Positions 16,412 to 26,504 of a stretch of 55,149 nt of DNA are shown here, in pieces (position 1 is the stretch's first letter; each line of letters begins with the position of its first letter). A program made the translations under genes and the position numbers. The notes under the pieces were generated by a model, which had not been told where the DNA came from, did not search any database, and saw only the letters and a list, made by a program, of their open reading frames with translations. The stretch covers positions 1 through 55,149 of the forward strand of contig JAEINS010000028.1 of assembly GCA_016342755.1 (NCBI GenBank), read 5' to 3'. Origin of the DNA: Melioribacteraceae bacterium (GTDB lineage Bacteria > Bacteroidota > Ignavibacteria > Ignavibacteriales > Melioribacteraceae).

Positions 16412-18727
16412 TTAAAATGATGTGCTTAAACCAAAATAAATAGATCTGGGTAAGCTTGGTCCATAAACATAAGCCGGATCTCTTTCAGCTCCGGTATCTA
16501 AATTATCCTGATACTCATTTGTTATATTTTTTATTCCAAGAGATAATATTGTATCTAAATTTTGGAGGAATGGAATTTTATAAGCCATACCAAGATCAAA
16601 TTCAAGATAACCATTACTTTGCTCAAGTATTAGTAAAGGATCTTCACTCCCTTCAACTGTAATTTCATGGGGAACTTCGGCATCCCCTGTAAATCTGGCT
16701 CCTAAAAAGAAATTTAAACTTTTAGCCGCTTCATAAGAAGCCCGTAAATATCCAAATGAGTTTGGTGTACGCAGGAACTTTTTTGTATTAAAATCGGGAT
16801 CAGCCTCTTCATATTCATTATCCATAAGAACAATTCCGCCTCTAATTTCCAGATCATTAGTTGGCTTTATTCCCAAATCAAGCTCGCCGCCCATTACCGT
16901 GGCGGAATTAGAATTATATCTTTCCCAAACATCCAGGTTGCCTTCTGATCTTAAATATCTTGTAGCAAAAGCATCATCAAGCTTTGTATAAAATCCGGTA
17001 AAGCCAATTAATAAGGCAACATCGCCAACAAATTCCTGATACTCAAATCCCATATTATAAGATTTGCTTCTTTCTTCTTTCAAACTTTTTGAATTTTTTA
17101 TTGTTTTTTGATCTCCTGATAATCCGCCAATATGAAGATCTTCATTATAAATTTGCGGAGCCTTAAAACCGGTTGTATAACCGGCTCTTAACTTTATACC
17201 GTTATGGAATGCGTATTTAATGTTTATTCTGGGACTTATTATTGTGCTATTTAATTCTGAATGTTTGTCTATTCTTGCACCGATAATAATTTCCAAATCA
17301 TTATGCTCACCAAAATGAAAATTATCCTGAATAAAAGCACCAAAATTTGTAAAGTTATGATCTATATGGTAAACTTCGTTTGATACAGTATTGTCTTCCA
17401 GCTTATCTTCTGAATATTGAATACCCGCTGTTATTAATTGATTTTCCAGACGATAGTTTGTCTGCATTCCGGTTACGTACATCGGATTGTTGGTTTTACC
17501 GTAAAAATTTAGAGCTTCTAACTTATCTTCCGGAGTATTACCGCCTAAGCCGCCGAAATAAGATTTTCTTTCAATTAAACTAAAAGCATAATATACTTTA
17601 TAATCTAAAAGAGCACTTAGTCTTTGTTCCCATCTAATTTTTCCGCCCCAGCGTACATGATCTAACCATTCAGAAACATCAGCTTCATGAACAGGAAGAT
17701 TAAAATCATTTCCACCTCTTCTGTCTTCATGAATTTTATGAAATGAAATAGCTAATTCTGAATTTTCTAATGCTCTGTAATACCAGTTAATTCCGAATGT
17801 GGCATTTGATAAAGTTCCTAATTCTGAAAATCCGTCACCATTATGATCATATGAATTTCTTTTTCTTGTTGATCCAAATATATAGGCTCCAGATTTTCCA
17901 TTGTTGCTAACAATTTCTGCAAATCCACCAATTTTATGATCCATTTGTCCGTCCAGAGAATGACCCGTATATGAAAACTGAGCTTTGTTAAATGCCGGTC
18001 TGCGGGTAATCATATTAATTGTTCCGGCTACCGCGCCGCCGCCATAAAGTGCCGAACCGCCTCCTTTTACAATTTCAAGCTGCTCAATCATCTCATTCGG
18101 GAAATGTTCAAGTCCGTAAACTCCGCCTAAACTGCTTATAACAGGATCACCATCAATTAGTATCTGAGTATATTTTCCGTCAAAACCTAAAATTTTAACC
18201 TGGGTAAAATTACAGTTCTGACAATCATTTTCTACACGGACTCCGGTTTGAAAATTTAGCGCGCATGCAAGGTTTACTGATTGTGTCTGCTGTATAACTT
18301 TTTGGGGAATAATTTCGGTTTTTACGGGCATATCCTCGTAAAGATGAGGTGTTCCTGTTCCCGTAATTACCACAGAACCCATTTCAAATATTCCCTCACG
18401 AAGTTCAAAATTCAGCTCAACTATTTGATCAGCGTTTAAGGTTATATCAAAACTTTCAGTTCTATACCCGACTAAAGAAGCAGTAACCGTTATTTTACCT
18501 GTCGGGACTTTCCCAATTTTAAAACTTCCGTCAATATTTGAAGCGGCTCCAACAGTTGTATGCTCAATAATTAAATTTACGCCGGGTAATGATTCTCCCG
18601 TTGATACATCTATAACTTTTCCTGTAATCTCTCCATATTCAAGGATTTTCTCTTCTGCATTTATATTTGTTAAAAAGTTTATATTAATTAAAACTATAAC
18701 CGCGAAATAAAACGATAATCGGTTCAT
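16412..18727 (-). CDS. TonB-dependent outer-membrane receptor, likely metal uptake
   Basis: A 771-residue receptor. It has a signal peptide (1-24), a carboxypeptidase-regulatory-like beta-sandwich (about 30-112, TGKVIDVSTGESLPGVNL), a plug (about 130-245) and a 22-strand barrel ending in an aromatic residue (YFGLSTSF). The plug carries DCQNCNF (Cys169 and Cys172) followed by QILIDGDPV and a second Cys at 155, a pattern I associate with a Bacteroidota receptor group linked to transition-metal uptake. A TonB box is not obvious. A small His-rich membrane protein is encoded 61 bases upstream on the same strand, which supports a metal substrate. Confidence 0.9.
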   Translation of the reverse strand: MNRLSFYFAVIVLININFLTNINAEEKILEYGEITGKVIDVSTGESLPGVNLIIEHTTVGAASNIDGSFKIGKVPTGKITVTASLVGYRTESFDITLNADQIVELNFELREGIFEMGSVVITGTGTPHLYEDMPVKTEIIPQKVIQQTQSVNLACALNFQTGVRVENDCQNCNFTQVKILGFDGKYTQILIDGDPVISSLGGVYGLEHFPNEMIEQLEIVKGGGSALYGGGAVAGTINMITRRPAFNKAQFSYTGHSLDGQMDHKIGGFAEIVSNNGKSGAYIFGSTRKRNSYDHNGDGFSELGTLSNATFGINWYYRALENSELAISFHKIHEDRRGGNDFNLPVHEADVSEWLDHVRWGGKIRWEQRLSALLDYKVYYAFSLIERKSYFGGLGGNTPEDKLEALNFYGKTNNPMYVTGMQTNYRLENQLITAGIQYSEDKLEDNTVSNEVYHIDHNFTNFGAFIQDNFHFGEHNDLEIIIGARIDKHSELNSTIISPRINIKYAFHNGIKLRAGYTTGFKAPQIYNEDLHIGGLSGDQKTIKNSKSLKEERSKSYNMGFEYQEFVGDVALLIGFTGFYTKLDDAFATRYLRSEGNLDVWERYNSNSATVMGGELDLGIKPTNDLEIRGGIVLMDNEYEEADPDFNTKKFLRTPNSFGYLRASYEAAKSLNFFLGARFTGDAEVPHEITVEGSEDPLLILEQSNGYLEFDLGMAYKIPFLQNLDTILSLGIKNITNEYQDNLDTGAERDPAYVYGPSLPRSIYFGLSTSF

Positions 18728-18788
18728 TATGTCTCCTATAATAGATAGTCTATTTTAAAATGATTTTTAAGTAAATACGTTTGTGGTT

Positions 18789-19148
18789 TTAAACTATTGG
18801 AGGTGCCCTGAGGGAATAATTAAAAATAGTGGTATTAGATGTGATATCTGAATTATATAATTTGAAATAAGATATTCTATTTGATCGGGAACCAAAATAA
18901 AAGTAATGAAATAAAATTCCGGCTAAAATAATGGTGAACATATATAAGAAAGTATATTCATTCTGATCATGTCTATGATTATTTTTTGCGTTAGTTTCTT
19001 CGGAGGAATTTGAGCCCAGGTAAAAATGACTATGAGTTATAAATTTACCATCATCAGTAAAATGTGTATGAAGAGTAGAATATTTTACTATGGAAAAGCC
19101 GATTATAGCAAAAATTATAATAGTTGAGATAAATTTATTTTTTTTCAT
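18789..19148 (-). CDS. small His-rich membrane protein
   Basis: The 119-residue protein has two hydrophobic segments (about 9-22 and 68-86). Between them lies a periplasm-facing loop with three His-x-His pairs (27/29, 39/41 and 58/60: LHTHF, THSHF, NHRH). The C terminus ends LRAPPIV. The His pattern suggests binding of zinc, copper or a similar cation. It sits directly upstream of the TonB-dependent receptor on the same strand, so an accessory or sensor role in metal uptake is likely. No named family was recognised with certainty. Confidence 0.7.
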   Translation of the reverse strand: MKKNKFISTIIIFAIIGFSIVKYSTLHTHFTDDGKFITHSHFYLGSNSSEETNAKNNHRHDQNEYTFLYMFTIILAGILFHYFYFGSRSNRISYFKLYNSDITSNTTIFNYSLRAPPIV

Positions 19149-19588
19149 TCCTTTCGTGTATAAGTCACATATAATTTTTATTTAAACATAGTCCAAATAG
19201 TATTCACTTCCAAATTCTTTTTAGAGAAAAAATTATTTATTGTTATGGCAAATTAGAACTGAAACTCTTGTTAAAAAAATTACCGGGTAAAAAAATACAC
19301 GGCTTATTAATCCGTTTCAGGTAAAAAAAAATGCCTTTTAAAATAATGTGTAACAATTGTTAAAAAAATTAACAAATCATTAATTAACAAACCATTCTAC
19401 TAAGGTGTTATAAATAAATGAGTTAATACGATTTTAGAGTTTGGTACGCAGATTGAAACTATTAGAGCAGAAGTAAAAAATGTTCTTAAAAAGAATAAAA
19501 ACTAAAAAATTATAAATATCATACGATAATAGGTTTGATATTAAAAAGTTTGATAAAAAAACAAAATTAATATCACTTGGAGGATATC
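19149..19588. other. intergenic region, divergent promoters
   Basis: About 440 AT-rich bases between the metal-uptake pair and the TonB-domain gene. A perfect 12-base palindrome TAACAATTGTTA lies at 19351-19362, followed by further TTAACAA units to about 19390. A 27-codon frame ending at about 19505 has no usable start and is not accepted. Confidence 0.5.
19351..19362. promoter_or_regulatory. palindrome with adjacent TTAACAA repeats
   Basis: The 12-base palindrome and two nearby AATTAACAAA units (about 19368-19390) could be a cluster of regulator-binding sites serving the divergent genes. The composition is very AT-rich, so chance is a real alternative. Confidence 0.25.
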
Positions 19589-19996
19589 ATGTTTACAAGA
19601 ACTACAAAAACTGTTGCAGCAATAATATTAGGATTATTTATTTTAACCAGCGGTTCTGTTTTAGCAAATTATACAGGTGGCCCAAATGCATCGGCTTATT
19701 TAGCATTTGCTGAAAAAATGCCTGCTCCGGTTGGCGGCTTAAAAGCTATTTATAGTCATATAACGTCTTACCCAAAAGTGGCGGAAAAAGCCGGGATTCA
19801 AGGAAAAGTTTTTGTTCTTGCATATGTAGATGAACAAGGTAATTGTGAAAAAGCTGATATAGTTAGAGGAATTGGCGGCGGATGTGACGAAGCTGCAGTA
19901 GAAGCGGTAAAAGCTACAAAGTTTACACCAGGTTCTCATAAAGGAGTAACATCCAAGGTTAAACTTTCACTTTCGATAGTATTTAAACTAAAGTAA
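19589..19996 (+). CDS. secreted stand-alone TonB C-terminal domain protein
   Basis: The 135-residue product has a cleavable-looking signal (residues 1-26, ending VLA-N) and then only a TonB C-terminal fold. The fold is marked by YPKVAEKAGIQGKVFV, the core AYVDEQGNCEKADIVRGIG and the closing VKATKFTPG. There is no proline-rich spacer and no permanent membrane anchor, unlike energy-coupling TonB. Two Cys (one in GNCE, one in GGCDE) could form a disulfide. A strong GGAGG precedes the ATG at 19589. The chemoreceptor gene follows 30 bases later and may be co-transcribed. The function is unknown. Confidence 0.82.
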   Translation: MFTRTTKTVAAIILGLFILTSGSVLANYTGGPNASAYLAFAEKMPAPVGGLKAIYSHITSYPKVAEKAGIQGKVFVLAYVDEQGNCEKADIVRGIGGGCDEAAVEAVKATKFTPGSHKGVTSKVKLSLSIVFKLK

Positions 19997-20026
19997 TAGT
20001 AACAAAAATTTTATGGAGGTTCAAAA

Positions 20027-22069
20027 TTGTTAACCAGCCTTAAGTTTGTACGAAAAATTCAATTTGGATTCCTGGTAATAGCAGCTATTTCGGCTGCTAT
20101 TGCTATTAACGACTTTATTCAGATAGGGCAGTTGGAATCCGACAAAAACGCAATCTTTAACGAATTTATCAAACCCGAAACCGAAATCAACAAATTATAT
20201 TCCGAATACCAGAAAACAGAATTCATAATGATGAAGTTCGCGATGGTGGAATTCGCGGATAATTTTCAGGCGGATGTTGAGCAATATAATGTATACAAAG
20301 AAAATATTGATGAACGCCTGGAGGTTTTAGAAAAATCTGATTTCCCGGAAGAAATTAAAGTTGCCTTAACTGAAGTTAAGGATATTTGGTTAAACTATAA
20401 AACCACTGTTGCCGATGCCATAATAAGTGCATCTATAACTCAGAATTATGAGTTTGCCGCAATAATTGCTGCCAGTTCGGGTAAAGAAGTTGGCGATCTT
20501 GTAAGATCAAAATTTGATGGAATTATTAAAGGATTACATGAAAAGGGTGAAATACTAAGTGATCAGATAGATAATAATGTTAAAAACTCAAGATATTTTA
20601 TAGCTGGCGGAATGTTATTTGGTACAATTATGATGCTTCTATGTGTATTCTATTTAGCTCCGGCAATTTCTAAACCAATTGAATATTTGAAAACTATAAT
20701 CAGAAAATTTGCTGATGGTGATTTTGACGTTGATATTGTAGTAAAAACAAATGATGAAATTGGAGAATTAGCATCAATGCTCCAGGAATTAAAAGAAAAA
20801 CAGAGTGAAAAAATAAGTGCTGCGCAAGATATTGCTGAGGGTAAATTTAGTCAGCTTGTACCAGCATCAGACGTGGATGCGTTAACATTTGCGTTTAATA
20901 GAGAAGTAGAAATTATTGAGAATTTGCTTTCTGAATCGGATAGTTTACTTGACGCAAATAAACGCGGCGATTTAACAGTAAGAGGAAACGTTGATAAATT
21001 CTCAGGTGACTGGAAACGGATTCTTGAAGGATTTAATTCAATTCTTGATGCAAGTTTAGCTCCAATAAATGAAGCAAATGAAGTTTTAGGAAAAATGGCC
21101 GGAGGCGATTTTACCGCCGAGATGGTTGGGACTTATAATGGTGATTATGAAAATATTAAAAATAATGTAAATCAAGTTGTAAAATCCCTTAATAACGTTA
21201 TTGGCAGAGTTGCACAAAGTGCTTCAGATATTGCCGCATCCGCTTCAGAAATTTCCGCAAGTACAGAGCAAATGGCTACAGGAGCGAATGAACAGAATTC
21301 GCAAACAACAGATGTTGCCGGTGCTGTAGAAGAAATGATTAAAACAATTTTAGAAAATTCGCGTAATGCAACTTCTGCTGCGGAAATAGCAAAACAAGCT
21401 GGTGATAAAGCTGTTGAAGGCGGACATGTAGTTGAAAAAACTATTGAAGGAATTGCCAGAATTGCAGATGTTGTTACAAAGTCTTCCGAAACTATGCAAA
21501 AACTTGGAAAAAGCAGTTCTCAGATTGGTGAAATTATTCAGGTAATTGAGGATATTGCCGACCAGACAAATCTATTAGCTTTAAATGCTGCAATTGAAGC
21601 GGCAAGAGCCGGTGAGCAGGGAAGAGGTTTTGCGGTTGTTGCTGATGAAGTTAGAAAACTTGCTGAACGTACAACCAAAGCAACTACTGAAATTGGTGTA
21701 ATGATTAAAATGATTCAAGGTGATACAGACGGTGCAATCAAATCAATTGCAGAAGGTACTAAAGAAGTTGAACATGGAAAAGAGTTAGCAAATACTGCCG
21801 GACAGGCATTAAATGAAATTATAAATTTCTCAGATGAAACTGCCGATCTTATTAGTCAGTTAGCCACAGCCAGTGAAGAACAATCAACCACTGGAGAACA
21901 AATTAGTATGAACGTTGAAAATATTAGCAGAGTAACTGAACAATCGGCTGAAGGAACTCATCAGATCAGTTTATCAGCTGAAAGCTTATATAGATTAACT
22001 TCTGAAATGGAAGAATTAACAAGGCAATTTAAATTACAAAATGTCGAAATTGTCCCATACAATGAATAA
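20027..22069 (+). CDS. methyl-accepting chemotaxis protein, four-helix sensor
   Basis: A 680-residue chemoreceptor. It has a membrane segment at about 12-30, a periplasmic helical bundle (about 34-188), a second membrane segment (about 190-212), HAMP domains in series from 213 to about 395, and a long coiled-coil signalling domain. The signalling tip reads [21 protein letters not shown], then [17 protein letters not shown], the contact site for CheA and CheW. The start is a TTG at 20027 with GGAGG eight bases upstream. No C-terminal CheR-tethering pentapeptide is present. The small TonB-domain protein is its upstream neighbour. The ligand is unknown. Confidence 0.92.
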   Translation: MLTSLKFVRKIQFGFLVIAAISAAIAINDFIQIGQLESDKNAIFNEFIKPETEINKLYSEYQKTEFIMMKFAMVEFADNFQADVEQYNVYKENIDERLEVLEKSDFPEEIKVALTEVKDIWLNYKTTVADAIISASITQNYEFAAIIAASSGKEVGDLVRSKFDGIIKGLHEKGEILSDQIDNNVKNSRYFIAGGMLFGTIMMLLCVFYLAPAISKPIEYLKTIIRKFADGDFDVDIVVKTNDEIGELASMLQELKEKQSEKISAAQDIAEGKFSQLVPASDVDALTFAFNREVEIIENLLSESDSLLDANKRGDLTVRGNVDKFSGDWKRILEGFNSILDASLAPINEANEVLGKMAGGDFTAEMVGTYNGDYENIKNNVNQVVKSLNNVIGRVAQSASDIAASASEISASTEQMATGANEQNSQTTDVAGAVEEMIKTILENSRNATSAAEIAKQAGDKAVEGGHVVEKTIEGIARIADVVTKSSETMQKLGKSSSQIGEIIQVIEDIADQTNLLALNAAIEAARAGEQGRGFAVVADEVRKLAERTTKATTEIGVMIKMIQGDTDGAIKSIAEGTKEVEHGKELANTAGQALNEIINFSDETADLISQLATASEEQSTTGEQISMNVENISRVTEQSAEGTHQISLSAESLYRLTSEMEELTRQFKLQNVEIVPYNE

Positions 22070-22091
22070 ATAACTTAGTAGTTATTATGTT

Positions 22092-22123
22092 AAAAAGGCA
22101 GCTCATTGAGTTGCCTTTTTTTA
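22092..22123 (+). terminator. intrinsic terminator of the chemoreceptor gene
   Basis: AAAAAGGCAGCT and AGTTGCCTTTTTTT form a stem with one G-T pair and a short loop, followed by a T run. Confidence 0.8.
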
Positions 22124-22249
22124 TTTAAACTTATTTCTAATTATCAGATTTTCAAAAATATTTTATTTATATTAAAACAATAACCAAAATAACTTCGGCA
22201 TTAAAAGATAACTAATAGTTTTAACCTATAAATTTTTACTAACAATAGT

Positions 22250-24277
22250 ATGTCTTTAAAAACTTCATATTACTGTATCATAAAAAAGAATATTATGCTA
22301 TTGCTGTATCTGGTAATATTTTTTTCCTTCAATAATATAGTTATACCCCAAACATCAAAACTCTCACTTATAAAAAAAACTTTTTCCAAAGCCGAAATTC
22401 TAAAAAATGTTTTTCCGGATTCATCAGTTTTTCACTTTCAAAAAACAATATTAAGAATAGACAGTTGTCTCAGCTTAAATAAGTCGGAAAACACTGATAG
22501 TTTACTGATATATAAAATATTAAGTAAAGAACGTATTGGAAAAATATTTCATCAGCAGAATAAATTCTTTTTAGCTCAGAATTATTATCAGGACGCGTTG
22601 AACGCGGCAAAAGAAATTGAACATGATTCATTAACCGCTGAAAATTATTTTAATCTGGGAGAAATATGTTTAGAGAATGGAAGCTATTTAGATGCAATAA
22701 ATAATTATAAAGATGCGTTAAAATTATACAAATCTATTAAATATACAGAAGGTGTTTATTGGACTGATATTGGTCTGGGAATAATTTATCGTAAATGCGG
22801 AAATTCAGAACTCTCAAAATATTACTATGAAAAAGCAATAGAAATTGGGAAGAAGAAAAAAGATCCGTTTTATTTAGCTGTTGCTTATAATAATCTGGGT
22901 AATTTAAACCGACAGATGGGGAGCTACGAAAAAGCAAGAGAGTATTTACAAATATCACTTGAACAATGTAAGGCTGCCGGAAATCCTTTATATATAGCGG
23001 ATTGTAATCATAGTCTTGGGGATTTGTTAAAAGAATATAAAGATTATGAAAGAGCCTTAGAATATTATAAAACCGCGCTTGATCTTGCTGAAAAACAGAA
23101 TGATGAATACCGCTTATTTTCATATTATGCCAGCATTGCAAGTGTTTATCTATTACTTGATAAAAATGAAGACGCATTATTCAATTTTAGTAAATCTATG
23201 GAACTTGCAAAATCTGTTGGCGATAAAGGCAGACTAAGTGAAATTCTTTTACTGATTTCAGAATTTTTTAATAAAAACCATGAATTTGAGAGTACTAATA
23301 AAAATTTGAACAAAGCATTATCTATTGCAGAAGAAATAGGTGATTCAATAAGTATTGCGTCGGCTCTTTTAGAAATTACTAAATTGAATTATAATAAGAA
23401 AAAATATGATTTTGCCTTAAATAATGCCACAAGAGCATTTGATATTTCTACCCAAAAAGAATTTTTCAAGATCAAAGAAGAATCAGCATTGTATTTATCT
23501 AAAATATACTCTTATAAGAAAAATTATGAAAATGCTTATAAATATTTTAAAATCCATTCTGCAATAAATGATTCACTAATAAATGTAGAAAAAATTAAAG
23601 TAATTGAGGAAACAGAGGCTAAATACAATTTAGCCCAAATGGAAAAAGAAAAACTTTCGGCTGCAAATGAAGCTTTGTTATCCGAGACAAAACTAAACAA
23701 CAGAAACTTAATATTAAGCCTGCTGGCTATTTTTACAATATTTACACTGGTATATTTAATCCGCTACATTGTTAAGAGAAGAAAAGAGAAAGAGATTAAT
23801 GAACAAAAATCGAAAAGGCTAAAGCATAAAATTGATATTATGCAGAGTCAGCTTGATGCAAAAAATAGAGAACTTACAACAAAGGCAATGCTTATTTCTG
23901 ATAACAATAAAATATTTGAGGAAATTTCAGAAGTTATTGGAGATTATCTTGAAGGCGGTTCAGACGAAAAAAATGAACTGAGAAAGCTAAGAAATAATTT
24001 GAAAGATTCTTACAAAGAAAAACACTGGGAAGATTTTGTAAAACATTTTGAAGAAGTACATCCCAACTTCTATAAAAAATTATTAGAATTAAATTCACAT
24101 CTATCACCAAACGAACAAAAGATTTGCGCCTTTTTAAGAATGAATTTGAACACCAAAGAGGTTGCTCAGATTACACATCAATCAATAAAAGGTATTGAAG
24201 TTGCCCGCTCAAGAATCAGAAAAAAAATTGACCTGCCAAAAGAAGAAAGTTTAACCGGATATCTCCAAAAAATCTAG
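22250..24277 (+). CDS. TPR sensor with C-terminal LuxR-like helix-turn-helix
   Basis: The 675-residue protein has a signal or membrane segment near the start (residues 15-33) and then about eight tetratricopeptide repeats (about 70-450; examples NYYQDALNAAKE, YYEKAIEIGKK, YYKTALDLAEK). A coiled segment, one transmembrane helix (about 490-508, LILSLLAIFTIFTLVYLI), a basic coiled coil and a C-terminal helix-turn-helix (about 620-675: LSPNEQKICAFL, then TKEVAQITHQSIKGIEVARSRI) complete it. This one-piece architecture is common in Bacteroidota, with periplasmic TPRs sensing and a cytoplasmic DNA-binding end. It stands before a run of envelope-protein genes that could be its targets (inference). 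Confidence 0.82.
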   Translation: MSLKTSYYCIIKKNIMLLLYLVIFFSFNNIVIPQTSKLSLIKKTFSKAEILKNVFPDSSVFHFQKTILRIDSCLSLNKSENTDSLLIYKILSKERIGKIFHQQNKFFLAQNYYQDALNAAKEIEHDSLTAENYFNLGEICLENGSYLDAINNYKDALKLYKSIKYTEGVYWTDIGLGIIYRKCGNSELSKYYYEKAIEIGKKKKDPFYLAVAYNNLGNLNRQMGSYEKAREYLQISLEQCKAAGNPLYIADCNHSLGDLLKEYKDYERALEYYKTALDLAEKQNDEYRLFSYYASIASVYLLLDKNEDALFNFSKSMELAKSVGDKGRLSEILLLISEFFNKNHEFESTNKNLNKALSIAEEIGDSISIASALLEITKLNYNKKKYDFALNNATRAFDISTQKEFFKIKEESALYLSKIYSYKKNYENAYKYFKIHSAINDSLINVEKIKVIEETEAKYNLAQMEKEKLSAANEALLSETKLNNRNLILSLLAIFTIFTLVYLIRYIVKRRKEKEINEQKSKRLKHKIDIMQSQLDAKNRELTTKAMLISDNNKIFEEISEVIGDYLEGGSDEKNELRKLRNNLKDSYKEKHWEDFVKHFEEVHPNFYKKLLELNSHLSPNEQKICAFLRMNLNTKEVAQITHQSIKGIEVARSRIRKKIDLPKEESLTGYLQKI

Positions 24278-24513
24278 CCAATTCTTTATCTAGTAAGTAA
24301 AAAACAAGTGCTAAATTAGACCGAAAATCCACATTTTTTTTCGTGAGTGGTTTTAAGGGGTTTACTGTATGGTATTGTAAGGTTGTGAGTGTTGTTTTTA
24401 AAAAAACGCAAATTTACCTTGAAATCGAAAAATTTATCCAAAATAGTGTAATGAAAAAATTACGGATAAAAAAAATAGTAAAAAAAATCACTCAAAAAAT
24501 TAAGGAGATCGTG

Positions 24514-24930
24514 ATGAAGATTATAGGAATAGTAATGCTTTGTTTTTCATTCCTATTTGTTTCCTGTAGTAAAGATAGTGATGATAGCAATAGCAACCCA
24601 TTAGCACCCGGAATTGGAGGAAATCAGGAAAACAGTTCCGTCCGGTTCGAAGTTTCGCATCTCGAAAGTTCACAAATGGAAGGAGTAATTGAGTTTTATT
24701 GCAAACCTTCGGCAAATGTTAAAATTTCCAAAGTTGATGTAAGTGTATTACAATTTACTGACGTTTTGGATGGCGACAATCAGACAGTTTATCAGGCAAA
24801 TCAGTGGTATTTATTAGGCGGTTACGAAGGAGTTGAGGCTGGTCAGGTCTGGACCTTCAGATTTACAGGCCTGCTTGCAGAGAACAACAGCAATTTTACA
24901 GTAACATCAACATACACAGTAAATGATTAA
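24514..24930 (+). CDS. small lipoprotein of unknown function
   Basis: From the ATG at 24514 the product is 138 residues with a lipobox LFVSC (Cys20). This start is chosen over frames reaching back to 24343 because AAGGAG lies seven bases upstream and the signal peptide begins there. The mature protein has an Asp/Ser/Asn-rich linker (22-45) and an Ig-like beta-sandwich (about 48-138, with SSVRFEVSHLE and a final FTVTSTYTVND). Its stop lies 25 bases before the next ATG, and it probably forms an operon with the two beta-barrel genes. Confidence 0.75.
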   Translation: MKIIGIVMLCFSFLFVSCSKDSDDSNSNPLAPGIGGNQENSSVRFEVSHLESSQMEGVIEFYCKPSANVKISKVDVSVLQFTDVLDGDNQTVYQANQWYLLGGYEGVEAGQVWTFRFTGLLAENNSNFTVTSTYTVND

Positions 24931-24955
24931 TACAAACATTCAAAAGGAGAATGAA

Positions 24956-25624
24956 ATGAAAAAGCTATTATTATTTGTTGTTTTGTTATTAAGTTTTAAC
25001 ACATTAGTATTTGGTCAGTTTAGTATGTCTGTTGGACCAGAATTAGGACTCAATTTTAATCTTCATGGCGGCGGTGATATTGATGAAGGCGGAAGCGGAA
25101 TAGGACTTTTATTAGCCGGAACAGTCGATATGGCTTTTAACCGCAGTAGAAGTCTGGGAATTCAAACGGGATTTGCTTTTTATGATAACAGAAGCGGTTC
25201 TTCAGAACTTACAGGGCAAGAACAAAATGTTGCAATAACAACCGAAAATGATGTTAGTATTTCTTATTTTCAAATCTACACACTTTTTAAATTCCGTTTG
25301 CCTGCCGGTATATATTTTGTGTTTGGTCCACAAATAGGATTTGATCTAAGTGCTGAATTAGAGTCGACACAGACTATAATGACTCCCGGCTATTATTTCC
25401 AGGGCGGCTCAACTTCCCAGAAATCAAAAAATACAATAAAAGATACTAACTCAAGATTTGAGCTAAAAATGGGCGGAGGATTTGACATTGAACTTTCTGA
25501 TCTTATTACTCTCACTCCGCAGTTAACATTCGGGTTTGGTTTAAGCGATGTAGTTGAAGATGTTGATTATAGTATTCATACTTTTCAGTTAGGAGTTGCC
25601 TGTAAATTTAACGTGATTAGATAA
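24956..25624 (+). CDS. outer-membrane beta-barrel protein
   Basis: The product is 222 residues, with signal peptide MKKLLLFVVLLLSFNTLVFG. It then has alternating beta strands typical of the PorT/OmpA-like eight-strand barrels: SVGPELGLNFNL, GIQTGFAFYDN, YFVFGPQIGFDLS, LTFGFGLSDVV and a final FQLGVACKFNVI. AAAGGAGA precedes the ATG at 24956. No periplasmic peptidoglycan-binding domain is present. It follows the small lipoprotein and precedes a second, unrelated barrel. The role is unknown. Confidence 0.8.
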   Translation: MKKLLLFVVLLLSFNTLVFGQFSMSVGPELGLNFNLHGGGDIDEGGSGIGLLLAGTVDMAFNRSRSLGIQTGFAFYDNRSGSSELTGQEQNVAITTENDVSISYFQIYTLFKFRLPAGIYFVFGPQIGFDLSAELESTQTIMTPGYYFQGGSTSQKSKNTIKDTNSRFELKMGGGFDIELSDLITLTPQLTFGFGLSDVVEDVDYSIHTFQLGVACKFNVIR

Positions 25625-25681
25625 ACTTCCGGCTAAATTAATGTTAAAAGTGATAATTAATAACAGATAGCAGAAATTATT

Positions 25682-26500
25682 ATGAAAACAAATTTATGTC
25701 ACTCTTATATAATTTTGGTTTGTTTTGTCTACTGTTTAAGCGATGCAAACGCTCAATTAAAATTAACCAATTCTGAGATTACTTTTTACGCAGGATTAAG
25801 ATCATTTTACTGGGAAGAATATAATGATCAGGGAGCTTCAATTATTGAAGATGAAGGATTCCTATTTTGCCCGGGTGTTTCAGCAACAGTGTTTTTTAGT
25901 GAGAACATTCCGTTTTACATTTATACAAAAGGAAATATTTATTTAGGAACTGTAGATTATTCCGGATTTCTGCAAGATACAAATGGTGATGTTGAAGATT
26001 ATAATAGTGAGACAGCTTATTTTGGAACAGAAATAATGCTGAACTTTGGATACCTTTTTAAAACAGCAGATAATTTTGCAATATATCCTGAAGCGGGATT
26101 TATATATCACTATTGGTCAAGAGATATTGATAATGGCGGGCAATACGGTTATGATGAAGAATATCAGTCAGTAAGCATAAACTTTGGATTTAATTCAAAA
26201 GTAATTATTTCAGAAAATTCTGATCTTAATATGAGATTGTTGGGAACCTATCCAATAGTAATTATGGAGTCAATAGATCTGGCTTCCCGGGATCAGGGCG
26301 GGCCAGCTGATATTGAGCTTGAACCTGGCGCCGATTTAGGTATTTTGGGCGAAATTGGAATTAATGTATATGGGATTCATGCAGGATTTTATTTCAATTT
26401 AACCAACTACTTAAAATCGGATGAAGATCAAGGATACCACCAGCCGGAATCATACAGGGAAGATATTGGAATTAATCTCGGTTGTACATTAAAGTTTTAG
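25682..26500 (+). CDS. outer-membrane beta-barrel protein
   Basis: This 272-residue protein starts with a signal peptide (to about residue 24, DANA-Q). Amphipathic strands with aromatic girdles follow (ITFYAGLRSFYW, YIYTKGNIYLG, AIYPEAGFIYHYW, SVSINFGFN, INVYGIHAGFYFNLTNY), ending IGINLGCTLKF, with the terminal Phe expected by the barrel assembly machinery. About ten to twelve strands fit. Acidic loops (GGQYGYDEEYQ, DLASRDQGG) may face outward. It lies 57 bases after the previous barrel gene and is followed by a hairpin. Confidence 0.75.
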   Translation: MKTNLCHSYIILVCFVYCLSDANAQLKLTNSEITFYAGLRSFYWEEYNDQGASIIEDEGFLFCPGVSATVFFSENIPFYIYTKGNIYLGTVDYSGFLQDTNGDVEDYNSETAYFGTEIMLNFGYLFKTADNFAIYPEAGFIYHYWSRDIDNGGQYGYDEEYQSVSINFGFNSKVIISENSDLNMRLLGTYPIVIMESIDLASRDQGGPADIELEPGADLGILGEIGINVYGIHAGFYFNLTNYLKSDEDQGYHQPESYREDIGINLGCTLKF

Positions 26501-26504
26501 GAAT

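Noticed and set aside
19428-19505. Short frame ending QIETIRAEVKNVLKKNKN-stop
   Set aside because: It looks slightly coding-like, but the frame opens with a stop and has no ATG, GTG or TTG start.
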